Positions 33,208 through 43,755 of a stretch of DNA of 64,000 nucleotides are shown piece by piece. The notes beneath the pieces are model-generated. The model was not told the origin of the DNA. It made no database searches and saw only the letters and a list, made by a program, of their open reading frames with translations. The stretch comes from Flavobacterium sp. N1736 (GTDB lineage: Bacteria > Bacteroidota > Bacteroidia > Flavobacteriales > Flavobacteriaceae), in assembly GCF_025947065.1 (NCBI RefSeq), contig NZ_CP109994.1, positions 1,302,001 to 1,366,000 on the forward strand. Direction: 5' to 3'. A program made the translations under genes and the position numbers. The first letter of the stretch is position 1. Each line of letters starts with the position of its first letter.

Positions 33208-34752
33208 CTAACGGCTATTCAATTTTGCTTTTTCCTTGATAATATCAGCAATTTTTCTGTTTTCAATTTTACTTTCCAGCCATGAAATAATGTCTAAATA
33301 AAGAAATGCTCTTTTTTCGTAGGTATTCTTCTCAAGTTCAACAAAACGGGCATGCATCTTTTTGAACTCTTTTTTAATATCGGCTGGATATAGGTTATTC
33401 AGGCTTCTCAGGAACTTAATAATTTCTTTTTGAACTTCGTGTAGGTCGTTCATTTTGATTAGAAATTTATAGGTGTTTTTAAGATGATTTTCTAAATAAT
33501 AATCTTTTCCTAATTCATAATGTGCGATCAACGACAATAATCTGGCAAAGCACATTAAGTCTTCGCGCATGGTTAGGTTTTTGTTATTGATGATTTTATC
33601 TAAATAAAAAATGCATTCATTATACTTTTCATTTCCAAAATAAATCGAAGCAATTTTGTAGAAAAACAACATTTCGTGATGTTCGTCAAGATGTTCGCTG
33701 TGAATTTTGATTTTCTCCAGAATTTCCGGAATCAAATATTCACTCTCTTCAAAAGTTCCTTCAAGAATATGTAGATTTAATTTATTGTTATATACATATA
33801 AAAATGATAGCGATGCAATGTTGTCGTTTACAGGAAATTTAGGATCTGCAATTGTTTCTTCTAAAAGCGTTAAATATTTCCTGAAATTCGATTGGTATTT
33901 CAACATATACAAAGACTCCAAAAAGTAATGATTTCCTTTTAAGAAAAATACCGGATTCTGATAAATCATGTTTGGATTATCATAAAACAATGTAACCCAT
34001 TTATAAGCGTATTTATAACTGGCTAAGAAATCCTGAACCAGGAAACTGCGCCATAAATTGGCATTATAAAACCAATATTTTTCGCGGAAACCAAATTTAG
34101 TTTCGTCTAGTTTTGCAATATGTTTATTAAAATAATCGTCTATATATTTATATTCTTCGTCATTTTTTACGTAACCGGTTTTCAGCATGATTCCGTAAAG
34201 CTGCAGGGATAAATTCGATAATTTGCTTGAAATTGTATTTCGGTAATTTAATTCTTTGGCCTGAATCACCAATTCATCGGCGCGACCCTGAATACTTCGG
34301 GTAATATATTGCGATTCGATTAGTTTTTCGAATTCTACAATTTCATACGCCATATATTTTTCGTCATTTTCAAGCGCAATAATTTTGGTTTTATCCAGAA
34401 TTTTCAAACTCTGTTTATACAATCCTTTATTATATAAAATACCTGCAAAATCTATTTGTTCACGCAATTGATATCGAATATTCTGACTTGGAATATTTAA
34501 TCTAATACTAACTAAAATTTGCTTGTATAAGTATGATTTTAAGTTAGATAGCTGTATTTTTTTAATGATTCCGCTTTTTAAAATAAGCTTTTCATCGTAG
34601 TTTTCAGATTTATCTAAAATATTAAATAATTCGATGAATTTGGTATTCGAACTGGTTTCTAATCGGCTTGCAAAAATTTTAAACTGTCTTTTTTCAGATT
34701 TCGAAAGCGATTTTATTAATACAAATAAGAAATCTTTTTGATGGTTAGCCAT
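33208..34752 (-). CDS. Helical-repeat (TPR-like) protein, unknown function
   Basis: 514 residues, no signal peptide or membrane helix, almost entirely alpha-helical with regularly spaced aromatic/small pairs reminiscent of TPR or HEAT arrays (for example AGILYNKGLYKQSLKILDKTKIIALEND and FYKIASIYFGNEKYNECIFYLDKII). The N-terminus (LIKSLSKSEKRQFKIFASR) is basic. The length and opening fit a conserved Bacteroidetes hypothetical family, but I know of no function. It is divergent from leuA with 149 bases of shared upstream DNA. A cytosolic scaffold is the most that can be said. Confidence 0.75.
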   Translation of the reverse strand: MANHQKDFLFVLIKSLSKSEKRQFKIFASRLETSSNTKFIELFNILDKSENYDEKLILKSGIIKKIQLSNLKSYLYKQILVSIRLNIPSQNIRYQLREQIDFAGILYNKGLYKQSLKILDKTKIIALENDEKYMAYEIVEFEKLIESQYITRSIQGRADELVIQAKELNYRNTISSKLSNLSLQLYGIMLKTGYVKNDEEYKYIDDYFNKHIAKLDETKFGFREKYWFYNANLWRSFLVQDFLASYKYAYKWVTLFYDNPNMIYQNPVFFLKGNHYFLESLYMLKYQSNFRKYLTLLEETIADPKFPVNDNIASLSFLYVYNNKLNLHILEGTFEESEYLIPEILEKIKIHSEHLDEHHEMLFFYKIASIYFGNEKYNECIFYLDKIINNKNLTMREDLMCFARLLSLIAHYELGKDYYLENHLKNTYKFLIKMNDLHEVQKEIIKFLRSLNNLYPADIKKEFKKMHARFVELEKNTYEKRAFLYLDIISWLESKIENRKIADIIKEKAKLNSR

Positions 34753-34864
34753 TGTAAAATATAATAGTGTAACTTATTGGTTATTAGTTATTTAATACGT
34801 TATAAATTGTGTTATAAACAGTATAATTTCATTAAAATGAATTTCGTACTGAAGAAGTACAATA

Positions 34865-34872
34865 TATATTTG
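34865..34872 (+). promoter_or_regulatory. -7 element of leuA
   Basis: TATATTTG, 29 bases before the leuA ATG at 34902; no TTG at the expected -33 position. No leader peptide or terminator is visible here, unlike at ilvD. Confidence 0.55.
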
Positions 34873-34901
34873 TTATCAAGATGTGAAATTACATTAAATA
34901 A

Positions 34902-36083
<1,182 letters not shown>

Positions 36084-36173
36084 TTGGGAAGAATATAGAA
36101 GAAAGAGAATAGAAGAAAGACGAAAGAACAAAGACAAAAAATAAAGATTTAAATACATAAAGAACGAGACGTT

Positions 36174-37292
36174 ATGAATTTGAAAATAGCAGTTTTACCA
36201 GGAGACGGAATTGGACCGGAAGTAATTTTACAAGCCAAAAAAGCTTTACATGCTATTGGTGAGGTGTACAATCATGAATTTGTTTTTGAAGAGGCGCTCA
36301 TGGGAGCGATTGCAATAGATAAAACAGGAAATCCGCTGCCGGAGCAAACGCTAAACCTTTGTTTAAATACTGATGCTGTTTTATTTGGAGCCATTGGTGA
36401 TCCTAAATATGACAATAATCCAAATGCAAAAGTTCGTCCGGAGCAGGGATTATTAAAGCTTCGTAAAGAACTGGGATTGTTTGCTAATATTCGTCCTATA
36501 AAACCTTATAAATCACTAATTGATGCATCTCCTTTAAAAAGAGAAATTATCGAAGGTGCTGATTTTACTATTTTCAGAGAATTAACAGGCGGTGCTTATT
36601 TTGGAGCTAAAACATTAAATGAAGAAGGAACACATGCTTCGGATTTATGTGAATATTCAGAGGAAGAAATCACCAGAATTGCACATTTGGCTTTTAAATC
36701 GGCACAAAACCGACGCAAAAAGTTAACGATGGTTGATAAGGCCAATGTTTTGGAAACCTCCAGATTATGGAGAAAAGTAACTCAGAAAGTGGGCGAAAGT
36801 TATCCGGATGTTCTTTTAGACTTTTTATTTGTGGATAATGCAGCCATGCAGTTGATTTTAAATCCGAAACAATTTGATGTGATTTTAACAGAGAATTTGT
36901 TTGGAGATATTTTATCAGATGAAGCCAGCGTTATTACAGGTTCTATTGGTTTATTGGCTTCGGCATCTTTAGGAGAAAAAAATGCGCTTTTTGAACCAAT
37001 TCACGGTTCTTATCCTCAGGCAAAAGGAAAAAATATTGCCAATCCAATTGCTTCAATTTTATCTGCGGCGATGTTGCTGGAACATTTTGGTTTGTTTAAA
37101 GAAGCAAATGTAATTTATCAGGCAGTCGAAAAAGCAATTGAATTTAAAGTAGTTACGGTTGACTTAAAACCAGATTCAAAATTTGGCACAAATGAAGTAG
37201 GGGAGTTCGTTTCTAATTTCATTTTTAGCAAAGATGATCTGTTGTATTTTAATAATGATAATGTTCATATCGGTCAATCGACGATTGTTTAG
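36174..37292 (+). CDS. leuB: 3-isopropylmalate dehydrogenase
   Basis: 372 residues. N-terminus LKIAVLPGDGIGPEVILQAKKAL is the family signature; RELTGGAYFGAKT supplies substrate-binding Arg; TMVDKANVLETSRLWRKV carries the catalytic Lys and NAD site; ILTENLFGDILSDEASVITGSIGLL has the metal-binding Asp residues; and FEPIHGSYPQAKGKNIANP gives the NAD-binding loop. It oxidises and decarboxylates 3-isopropylmalate in leucine synthesis. It is 90 bases after leuA, with an AGAATAGAAGAAAG word tandem between, and is followed by the ilv attenuator, so leuAB and ilvDBNC appear separately controlled. Confidence 0.96.
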   Translation: MNLKIAVLPGDGIGPEVILQAKKALHAIGEVYNHEFVFEEALMGAIAIDKTGNPLPEQTLNLCLNTDAVLFGAIGDPKYDNNPNAKVRPEQGLLKLRKELGLFANIRPIKPYKSLIDASPLKREIIEGADFTIFRELTGGAYFGAKTLNEEGTHASDLCEYSEEEITRIAHLAFKSAQNRRKKLTMVDKANVLETSRLWRKVTQKVGESYPDVLLDFLFVDNAAMQLILNPKQFDVILTENLFGDILSDEASVITGSIGLLASASLGEKNALFEPIHGSYPQAKGKNIANPIASILSAAMLLEHFGLFKEANVIYQAVEKAIEFKVVTVDLKPDSKFGTNEVGEFVSNFIFSKDDLLYFNNDNVHIGQSTIV

Positions 37293-37374
37293 GTTTTTTA
37301 TTAAAATAATGAAATAAATAACAAGAAGTATTGTAAATGTTGAGATTTTATTTTTTTAGTTCTTAAAGTTTTCA

Positions 37375-37382
37375 TACTTTTG
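37375..37382 (+). promoter_or_regulatory. -7 element of the ilv operon
   Basis: TACTTTTG, 18-21 bases before the leader peptide start; no TTG at normal spacing, upstream is a T/A-rich tract. Confidence 0.6.
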
Positions 37383-37402
37383 TAACACTAAAAAAATAAA
37401 TG

Positions 37403-37477
37403 ATGCAAATCTCAATTATTATTACTTCTGTCGTTGTTGTCAATGTGTTTAGCACATCTGCATCGGGAATGGTATAA
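37403..37477 (+). CDS. ilv operon leader peptide
   Basis: A 24-codon frame (25 if the adjacent in-frame ATG at 37400 is used) reading ISIIITSVVVVNVF after MQ: four Ile and five Val codons within residues 3-15 plus a final Val. It ends 24 bases before a terminator hairpin and 85 bases before ilvD. The codon content matches the products of the downstream pathway, so ribosome-stalling attenuation by Ile and Val supply is the clear inference. There is no Leu codon in the whole peptide. Confidence 0.88.
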   Translation: MQISIIITSVVVVNVFSTSASGMV

Positions 37478-37500
37478 ATATAATTGAAAAACTATATTAC

Positions 37501-37530
37501 AAACCTTCCAAATACTGGAAGGTTTTTTTT
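37501..37530 (+). terminator. ilv operon attenuator terminator
   Basis: Perfect 10-bp stem AAACCTTCCA / TGGAAGGTTT, 5-base loop AATAC, followed by T residues; 32 bases before the ilvD ATG. Confidence 0.92.
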
Positions 37531-37561
37531 TGGAATAAAAATTAAAAAAAATAATACAATA

Positions 37562-39235
37562 ATGGAATTAAATAAGTACAGCAAAACCATCACTCAAGAT
37601 CAAACACAACCTGCAGCGCAAGCCATGTTGTACGGTATTGGTTTAACTGAAGAAGATTTGAAAAAAGCACAAGTTGGTATTGTTAGTATGGGTTACGATG
37701 GTAACACTTGCAACATGCACTTGAATGATTTAGCAAAAGATGTTAAAAAAGGTGTTTGGGATGTGAATCTGGTCGGACTTATTTTTAATACCATTGGTGT
37801 AAGTGACGGAATTTCAAACGGAACCGAAGGAATGCGTTTTTCATTGGTTTCTCGTGATGTGATTGCCGATTCTATTGAAACAGTTGTGGGAGCGCAATGG
37901 TACGATGGTGTAATTGCGATTCCGGGTTGTGATAAAAATATGCCGGGAGCATTAATCGCAATGGGACGTTTAAACCGCCCGTCGATGATGGTTTACGGAG
38001 GATCAATTCACTCTGGAAAATGGAAAGGGGAATCTTTAAATATTGTATCCGCTTTTGAAGCTTTAGGAAAAAAAGTAAAAAAAGAAATTACTCCGGAAGA
38101 TTTTAAAGGTATTATTCAAAATGCATGTCCCGGAGCCGGTGCTTGTGGCGGAATGTATACTGCAAATACGATGTCTTCGGCAATTGAAGCATTAGGAATG
38201 AGTTTGCCTTACAGCTCTTCAAATCCTGCGTTAAGTCAGGAAAAAAGAGACGAATGTCTGGCTGCCGGAGAAGCAATTAAAATTTTATTAGAAAAAGATA
38301 TTAAGCCAAGAGATATCATGACTCGTAAAGCTTTTGAAAATGCTATTACAATTGTAGCAGTTTTAGGAGGTTCTACAAATGCAGTTATGCACTTAATTGC
38401 AATGGCGCATGCTGTTGACATTAAAATTACTTTAGATGATTTTCAGGCAATTAACGACAGAACACCGGTATTGGCTGATATGAAACCAAGTGGTAAATAT
38501 ATGATGGAAGATATTCATGAAGTTGGAGGAATTCCATCGGTAATGAAATATTTATTGAAAGTAGGGCTTATTCATGGAGATTGTTTAACAGTAACAGGAA
38601 AAACAGTTGCTGAAAACTTAGCTTCAACTCCTGATTTACAAGACGGACAAGAGGTAATTCATGAAATTCAAAAAGCTTTAAAACCAACAGGAAACATTCA
38701 GGTTTTATACGGAAATCTTGCTTCTGAAGGTGCTGTTGCAAAAATCAGCGGAAAAGAAGGAGAATATTTTGAAGGACCGGCAGTGGTTTTTGAAGGTGAA
38801 TTTGAAGTAATTCCGGGTCTCGAGGCCGGAAAAATTAAACCGGGTAGTGTAGTCGTCATCAGGTATTGTGGACCAAAAGGTGGTCCCGGGATGCCTGAAA
38901 TGCTAAAACCTACATCGGCTATTATTGGTGCCGGATTAGGTAGCAGCTGCGCTCTTATTACAGACGGCAGGTTCTCTGGAGGTTCACATGGCTTTGTCGT
39001 AGGACACATTACACCAGAGGCTTATGATGGTGGTGGTATTGCACTTGTAAAAGATGGTGATTTAATCGCGATCGATGCAGTAAAAAATACAATCGACCTG
39101 AAAATATCCGACGAAGAATTTGCAGCGAGAAAAGCGGCTTGGGTTCAACCACCGTTAAAAGTTACAAAAGGAGTTTTACTTAAATATGCAAGATCGGTTT
39201 CAAGCGCATCTACAGGTTGCGTTACCGATAATTAA
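37562..39235 (+). CDS. ilvD: Dihydroxy-acid dehydratase
   Basis: 557 residues from ATG 37562 ([12 protein letters not shown]), the normal IlvD length; the frame is open farther upstream but that part is the attenuator. Iron-sulfur and metal sites: Cys in [36 protein letters not shown], and [17 protein letters not shown]. Other marks are [15 protein letters not shown], and the C-terminal [20 protein letters not shown]. It dehydrates dihydroxy-isovalerate and dihydroxy-methylvalerate to the keto acids of Val and Ile. First structural gene after the attenuator. Its Fe-S cluster makes the pathway oxygen-sensitive. Confidence 0.97.
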   Translation: MELNKYSKTITQDQTQPAAQAMLYGIGLTEEDLKKAQVGIVSMGYDGNTCNMHLNDLAKDVKKGVWDVNLVGLIFNTIGVSDGISNGTEGMRFSLVSRDVIADSIETVVGAQWYDGVIAIPGCDKNMPGALIAMGRLNRPSMMVYGGSIHSGKWKGESLNIVSAFEALGKKVKKEITPEDFKGIIQNACPGAGACGGMYTANTMSSAIEALGMSLPYSSSNPALSQEKRDECLAAGEAIKILLEKDIKPRDIMTRKAFENAITIVAVLGGSTNAVMHLIAMAHAVDIKITLDDFQAINDRTPVLADMKPSGKYMMEDIHEVGGIPSVMKYLLKVGLIHGDCLTVTGKTVAENLASTPDLQDGQEVIHEIQKALKPTGNIQVLYGNLASEGAVAKISGKEGEYFEGPAVVFEGEFEVIPGLEAGKIKPGSVVVIRYCGPKGGPGMPEMLKPTSAIIGAGLGSSCALITDGRFSGGSHGFVVGHITPEAYDGGGIALVKDGDLIAIDAVKNTIDLKISDEEFAARKAAWVQPPLKVTKGVLLKYARSVSSASTGCVTDN

Positions 39236-39454
39236 TTTATTAAATAACAATGTCAATTACAATATCAATGACAATAACAAAATTTAATATCAATGAAAAT
39301 AACAAAAAGCAATAGCAAATAGAAATATAAAAAGATCAATTTAAAACGACCATTGAAATTGATTTTGACATTGCCATTGAATTTTGATATTGATTGTTGA
39401 CATTGAGTTTTGAAGTTGAATTTTTGATATTGATTTTTGAAAACAAAATATACT
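39236..39454. repeat. Word-palindrome spacer ilvD-ilvB (CAATATCAATGACAATA type)
   Basis: 219 bases composed almost wholly of CAATGTCAAT/CAATATCAATG words in the left half and their complements ATTGACATTG/GATATTGATTG in the right half, giving a long imperfect hairpin inside the operon. Confidence 0.75.
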
Positions 39455-41143
39455 ATGAAAATATCAGGGGCAGAAGCCGTTATAAGATGTTTATTAGAAG
39501 AAGGAGTAGACTTGGTTTATGGATATCCGGGAGGAGCGATCATGCCGGTTTATGACGAATTATATAAATTTCAGGATCAATTACACCATGTTTTAGTACG
39601 TCATGAGCAAGGCGCAACACACGCCGCTCAGGGATATGCAAGAGCAACAGGAAAAGTTGGGGTTGCAATTGCTACTTCAGGACCGGGAGCAACAAATTTA
39701 GTGACCGGAATTGCAGATGCTCAAATCGATTCAACGCCAATGGTTTGTATTACAGGTCAGGTTGGGAAACATTTATTGGGTTCTGATGCATTTCAGGAAA
39801 CAGATATTATCGGAATTTCGACTCCGGTAACCAAATGGAATTATCAGATTACAGAAGCTTCTGAGATTCCCGAAATCATTGCAAAAGCATTTTATATTGC
39901 CCGTTCAGGACGTCCCGGACCGGTTTTGATTGATATTACTAAAAACGCTCAGTTTGATGAGTTTGAATTTAGTTATGAAAAATGTACTTCAATCAGAAGT
40001 TATGTTCCGGTTCCGAAATTAAAATTAGATAAAGTTGCCGAAGCTGCGGCGTTAATCAATAGTGCAAAAAAACCTTTTATTGTTTTTGGTCAGGGAATTA
40101 TTCTCGGTCAGGCCGAAGAACAGCTAAAAGCTTTTATTGAAAAATCAGGAATTCCGGCTGCATGGACAATTTTAGGACTTTCGGCTTTGCCAACAGAGCA
40201 TCCTTTAAATGTAGGAATGTTGGGAATGCACGGAAATTACGGACCAAATTTATTGACAAACGAATGTGATGTTTTAATCGCTTTGGGAATGCGTTTTGAT
40301 GATCGCGTTACTGGAAAATTAGCTACTTACGCTAAACAAGCCAAAGTAATTCACTTTGAAATTGATCCTGCAGAAGTTGATAAAAACGTAAAAACAGAAG
40401 TTGCCGTTTTAGGAGACGTAAGAGAAGCTTTGAATGCTTTATTGCCATTAATTGATGCAAAATCACATGATTTGTGGCATAACGAATTTAAGGAATTGCA
40501 TAAAATAGAAGTAGAATCTGTTATAAACGAAGAATTAAATCCAACAAACGGCAAAGGAATTTCAATGGGAGAAACCATGGAAATGATTAACAAACACTCA
40601 AAAGGTGATGCAATTATTGTTTCAGATGTTGGTCAGCACCAGATGTTTGCCTGTCGTTATGCTAAATTTAATTCGACCAAAAGTAATATTACTTCCGGAG
40701 GTTTAGGAACAATGGGATTTGCGCTTCCTGCTGCAATTGGAGCAAAAATGGGAAGACCGGATCGTGAAGTTGTTGCTATTATTGGCGATGGAGGTTTCCA
40801 GATGACAATTCAGGAATTGGGAACTATTTTCCAGACTAAAGTACCGGTAAAAATTGTGATTTTAAATAATGAATTTTTAGGAATGGTGCGCCAATGGCAG
40901 GAATTGTTTTTTGATAACCGATATGCCTCAACAAAAATGATCAATCCAAATTTTGTTGCAATTGCCGAAGGATATCATATTAAATCTAAAAAAGTAACTC
41001 AAAGAGAAGATTTAGATGCCGCTGTTGCAGAAATGATGGCTTCAAAAGATTCTTATTTCTTGGAAGTTATGGTAGAAAAAGAAAACAATGTTTTCCCAAT
41101 GATTCCAACAGGAGCATGTGTTTCTGAAATTAGATTAAGCTAA
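39455..41143 (+). CDS. ilvB: Acetolactate synthase, large (catalytic) subunit
   Basis: 562 residues from ATG 39455 (MKISGAEAVIRCLLEEG). Thiamine-diphosphate enzyme with three domains: N-terminal pyrimidine-binding (VYGYPGGAIMPVYDELY with the activating Glu in HVLVRHEQGATHAAQGYARATG), central FAD-type domain (about 190-340), and C-terminal pyrophosphate-binding motif VVAIIGDGGFQMTIQEL ending ILNNEFLGMVRQWQELF. The metal-binding GDG...NN pattern is intact. It makes acetolactate or acetohydroxybutyrate. With IlvN 85 bases downstream it would form a feedback-inhibited holoenzyme. Confidence 0.96.
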   Translation: MKISGAEAVIRCLLEEGVDLVYGYPGGAIMPVYDELYKFQDQLHHVLVRHEQGATHAAQGYARATGKVGVAIATSGPGATNLVTGIADAQIDSTPMVCITGQVGKHLLGSDAFQETDIIGISTPVTKWNYQITEASEIPEIIAKAFYIARSGRPGPVLIDITKNAQFDEFEFSYEKCTSIRSYVPVPKLKLDKVAEAAALINSAKKPFIVFGQGIILGQAEEQLKAFIEKSGIPAAWTILGLSALPTEHPLNVGMLGMHGNYGPNLLTNECDVLIALGMRFDDRVTGKLATYAKQAKVIHFEIDPAEVDKNVKTEVAVLGDVREALNALLPLIDAKSHDLWHNEFKELHKIEVESVINEELNPTNGKGISMGETMEMINKHSKGDAIIVSDVGQHQMFACRYAKFNSTKSNITSGGLGTMGFALPAAIGAKMGRPDREVVAIIGDGGFQMTIQELGTIFQTKVPVKIVILNNEFLGMVRQWQELFFDNRYASTKMINPNFVAIAEGYHIKSKKVTQREDLDAAVAEMMASKDSYFLEVMVEKENNVFPMIPTGACVSEIRLS

Positions 41144-41228
41144 AAAGTTTCATGTTTCAAGTTTAAAGTTTCAAGTTCTCAGCAACATGAAACTTTAAAC
41201 CTGAAACAAAAAAAAACTAAAAAACAAA
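41144..41228. repeat. Word-palindrome spacer ilvB-ilvN (GTTTCAAGTTT type)
   Basis: 85 bases with GTTTAAAGTTTCA (41161-41173) perfectly complementary to TGAAACTTTAAAC (41188-41200), flanked by further GTTTCA/TGAAAC words. A related outer arm occurs at 58595-58755. Confidence 0.75.
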
Positions 41229-41750
41229 ATGGAAGATAAAACATTTACCATATCGGTATATTCAGAAAATAATGTAGGATTGTTGAATAGAATATCAGGA
41301 ATATTCTTAAAGCGTCACATTAATATATTAAGTCTAAACGTTTCAGAATCAGAAATAGAGAATGTTTCAAGATTTATCATTGTAGTAAATACAACAGAGA
41401 AATGGGTTCAGAATATCGTTGGACAAATTGAAAAACAAATTGAAGTTATAAAAGCATTTTATCACACAGATGAAGAGACAATTTATCTTGAAAATGCTTT
41501 GTTTAAAATTGCTTCAAGTTTGTTGTTTGATGAAAAACAGATTCAGAATATCATCAAGGAAAGCCAGTCTACAATTGTGACGGTTTCCCGCGATTTCTTT
41601 GTGATTTCAAAATCAGGACGACGTTCTGAAATTGAAGAATTATATGCCAAATTCAAACCTTACGGAATTATGCAATTTGTGCGTTCAGGAAGAATCTCTG
41701 TTTCGAAAGAAAAAATGGAAATTTCAACATTATTAGAAGCCCTAAAATAG
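41229..41750 (+). CDS. ilvN: Acetolactate synthase, small (regulatory) subunit
   Basis: 173 residues, matching the long IlvH/IlvN form. An N-terminal ACT domain starts FTISVYSENNVGLLNRISGIFLKRHINILSLNVSESEIENVSRF, the valine-binding region with conserved Gly-Leu-Leu-Arg-like loop and Asn. The second half is the small-subunit C-terminal domain (TVSRDFFVISKSGRRSEIEELYAKFKPYGIMQFVRSGRISV). It binds and activates IlvB and confers valine inhibition. Position between ilvB and ilvC is typical. Confidence 0.95.
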   Translation: MEDKTFTISVYSENNVGLLNRISGIFLKRHINILSLNVSESEIENVSRFIIVVNTTEKWVQNIVGQIEKQIEVIKAFYHTDEETIYLENALFKIASSLLFDEKQIQNIIKESQSTIVTVSRDFFVISKSGRRSEIEELYAKFKPYGIMQFVRSGRISVSKEKMEISTLLEALK

Positions 41751-41791
41751 TATCATTATTAAATTACAACATCATTAAATATTAAAAAAGA

Positions 41792-43261
41792 ATGGCAAAT
41801 TATTTCAACACATTACCACTTAGATTACAATTAGAACAATTAGGCGTTTGCGAATTTATGGAGCAATCAGAATTTGCAGACGGAATTGCTGCATTAGCCG
41901 GAAAAAAAGTTGTCATTGTAGGTTGTGGTGCACAAGGTTTGAATCAAGGTTTAAACATGAGAGATTCTGGTTTAGATATTTCATATGCATTACGTGCAGA
42001 TGCAATCGCTGAAAAAAGAGTTTCTTATAAAAATGCAACTGAAAACGGATTTAAAGTTGGTACGTATGAAGAATTAATTCCAACTGCTGATTTAGTTTGT
42101 AACCTTACTCCTGATAAACAACATACTGCGGTAGTTACTGCAATTATGCCATTAATGAAAACAGGTTCTACTTTATCATATTCTCACGGTTTTAATATTG
42201 TCGAAGAAGGAATGCAGATTCGTAAAGATATTACTGTAATTATGTGTGCGCCTAAATGTCCTGGTTCTGAGGTTCGTGAAGAATACAAAAGAGGATTTGG
42301 TGTACCAACTTTAATCGCGGTTCACCCAGAAAATGATCCAAACGATTTTGGTTTAGATCAGGCAAAAGCTTATGCTGTAGCAACCGGAGGACATAAAGCA
42401 GGAGTTTTAAAATCATCATTTGTTGCCGAAGTTAAATCAGATTTAATGGGTGAGCAGACTATCCTTTGCGGATTATTGCAAACAGGTTCTATTTTATGTT
42501 TTGATAAAATGGTTGAAAAAGGAATCGAGCCCGGATATGCTTCAAAATTAATTCAATTTGGTTGGGAAACTATCACAGAAGCTTTGAAACACGGTGGTAT
42601 CACGAATATGATGGATCGTCTTTCTAATCCTGCAAAAATCGAAGCTTACGAAATCGCAGAAGAATTAAAAGATATTATGCGTCCGTTATTTCAAAAACAT
42701 CAGGATGATATTATTTCTGGAGAATTCTCAAGAACGATGATGATCGACTGGGCTAATGACGATAAAAATTTATTGACATGGAGAGCTGCAACCGGAGAAA
42801 CTAACTTCGAAAAAACGCCTCCAACTGATGCTCCAATCTCTGAACAGGAATATTTTGATAATGGAGTTTTAATGATTGCAATGGTGAAAGCCGGAGTTGA
42901 ATTAGCTTTTGAAACAATGACTGAGGCTGGAATTATCGAAGAATCAGCTTATTATGAGTCTTTACACGAATTGCCTTTGATTGCAAATACAATTGCAAGA
43001 AAAAAATTATTTGAAATGAACCGCGTTATTTCGGATACTGCTGAATACGGATGTTATTTATTCGACCACGCTTGTAAACCGTTATTGACTGAATTCATGA
43101 AAACTGTTGATACTAATGTGATTGGAAAACCATTTTCGACTTCAAACGGAGTAGATAATGCGATATTAATTGCAGTAAACAAAGAAATTCGTCAACATCC
43201 TATCGAAGAGGTAGGAGCATGGTTGAGAGAATCGATGACTGCAATGAAAAAAATTGGATAA
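41792..43261 (+). CDS. ilvC: Ketol-acid reductoisomerase, class II long form
   Basis: 489 residues, the duplicated-knot class II form as in E. coli (about 490) rather than the 330-residue class I. NADPH-binding Rossmann motif [21 protein letters not shown] near residue 35, with ALRAD following as the cofactor-phosphate loop; [21 protein letters not shown]; and the metal-binding helix segments [18 protein letters not shown], repeated in the second knotted domain ([17 protein letters not shown]). It rearranges and reduces acetolactate. Last gene of the ilv operon, followed by 494 bases without a long gene. Confidence 0.96.
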   Translation: MANYFNTLPLRLQLEQLGVCEFMEQSEFADGIAALAGKKVVIVGCGAQGLNQGLNMRDSGLDISYALRADAIAEKRVSYKNATENGFKVGTYEELIPTADLVCNLTPDKQHTAVVTAIMPLMKTGSTLSYSHGFNIVEEGMQIRKDITVIMCAPKCPGSEVREEYKRGFGVPTLIAVHPENDPNDFGLDQAKAYAVATGGHKAGVLKSSFVAEVKSDLMGEQTILCGLLQTGSILCFDKMVEKGIEPGYASKLIQFGWETITEALKHGGITNMMDRLSNPAKIEAYEIAEELKDIMRPLFQKHQDDIISGEFSRTMMIDWANDDKNLLTWRAATGETNFEKTPPTDAPISEQEYFDNGVLMIAMVKAGVELAFETMTEAGIIEESAYYESLHELPLIANTIARKKLFEMNRVISDTAEYGCYLFDHACKPLLTEFMKTVDTNVIGKPFSTSNGVDNAILIAVNKEIRQHPIEEVGAWLRESMTAMKKIG

Positions 43262-43755
43262 TAATTGGGAATTACCACACATTCGAATGTGATGGGATTT
43301 GCACTGTATCATTATTTTATGTAATATTTTGAATTAGTAAGCACTTATTAAGAAAATTAGATATAGATGCATATTGCATTCACTTAACTTCGGTGAGTAA
43401 GTTAAGTGAAGCTAATCCCTAAATGAAGGGGCATGTTTAGTGATAAATATGCTTGTTGAAATTTCTGTTTTAATTAATAAAGCTGCTGCTATTTTCAAAA
43501 TAGAACGTGAAGCGTTGTAATGCAGATTACAAAATTAATTGTTATTGAAATTGTTAAAATCAAAAGGCATGGTATTTATTTATCGTGCCTTTTTTGTGAA
43601 TTGCTTTTTTAGTTCAAAACGCAAATTTTTATATTAAACACATAAAAAAGAAGTATTTTTTTTAATATGTGTTTTTATTTGATAAAATTTATGAATTAAA
43701 TAATTTTAAGAATACGTCGAGATTTAATACATTTATAAAAAAATTCCAAAAACAT
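43262..43755. other. Structured 494-base gap between ilvC and acs
   Basis: No long gene. It holds a perfect 12-bp hairpin (43379-43390 with 43399-43410, arms TTCACTTAACTT/AAGTTAAGTGAA, 8-base loop), an ATG frame at 43520 giving a 24-residue Ile/Val-rich peptide beginning MQITKLIVIEIVKI that runs through a terminator-like hairpin at 43562-43595, and a 9-bp inverted repeat AAACACATA/TATGTGTTT (43636-43644, 43666-43674) just before acs. Whether this is an untranslated leader, a small RNA or decayed sequence I cannot tell. Confidence 0.4.
43562..43595 (+). terminator. Terminator-like hairpin before acs
   Basis: AAAAGGCAT paired with GTGCCTTTT (8 bp plus one G-U), 14-base loop and T-run. Either the end of the ilv transcript or an attenuator for acs. 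Confidence 0.7.

Noticed and set aside
37484..37561. Longer ilvD start at 37484
   Set aside because: The extra residues are translated attenuator and T-tract sequence; IlvD proteins start near MELNKYSK and that ATG at 37562 gives the usual length.
43669..43755. Longer acs start at 43669
   Set aside because: The 29 extra residues cross an inverted repeat and do not resemble Acs; MSYYKIENLEQYF at 43756 is the standard opening.
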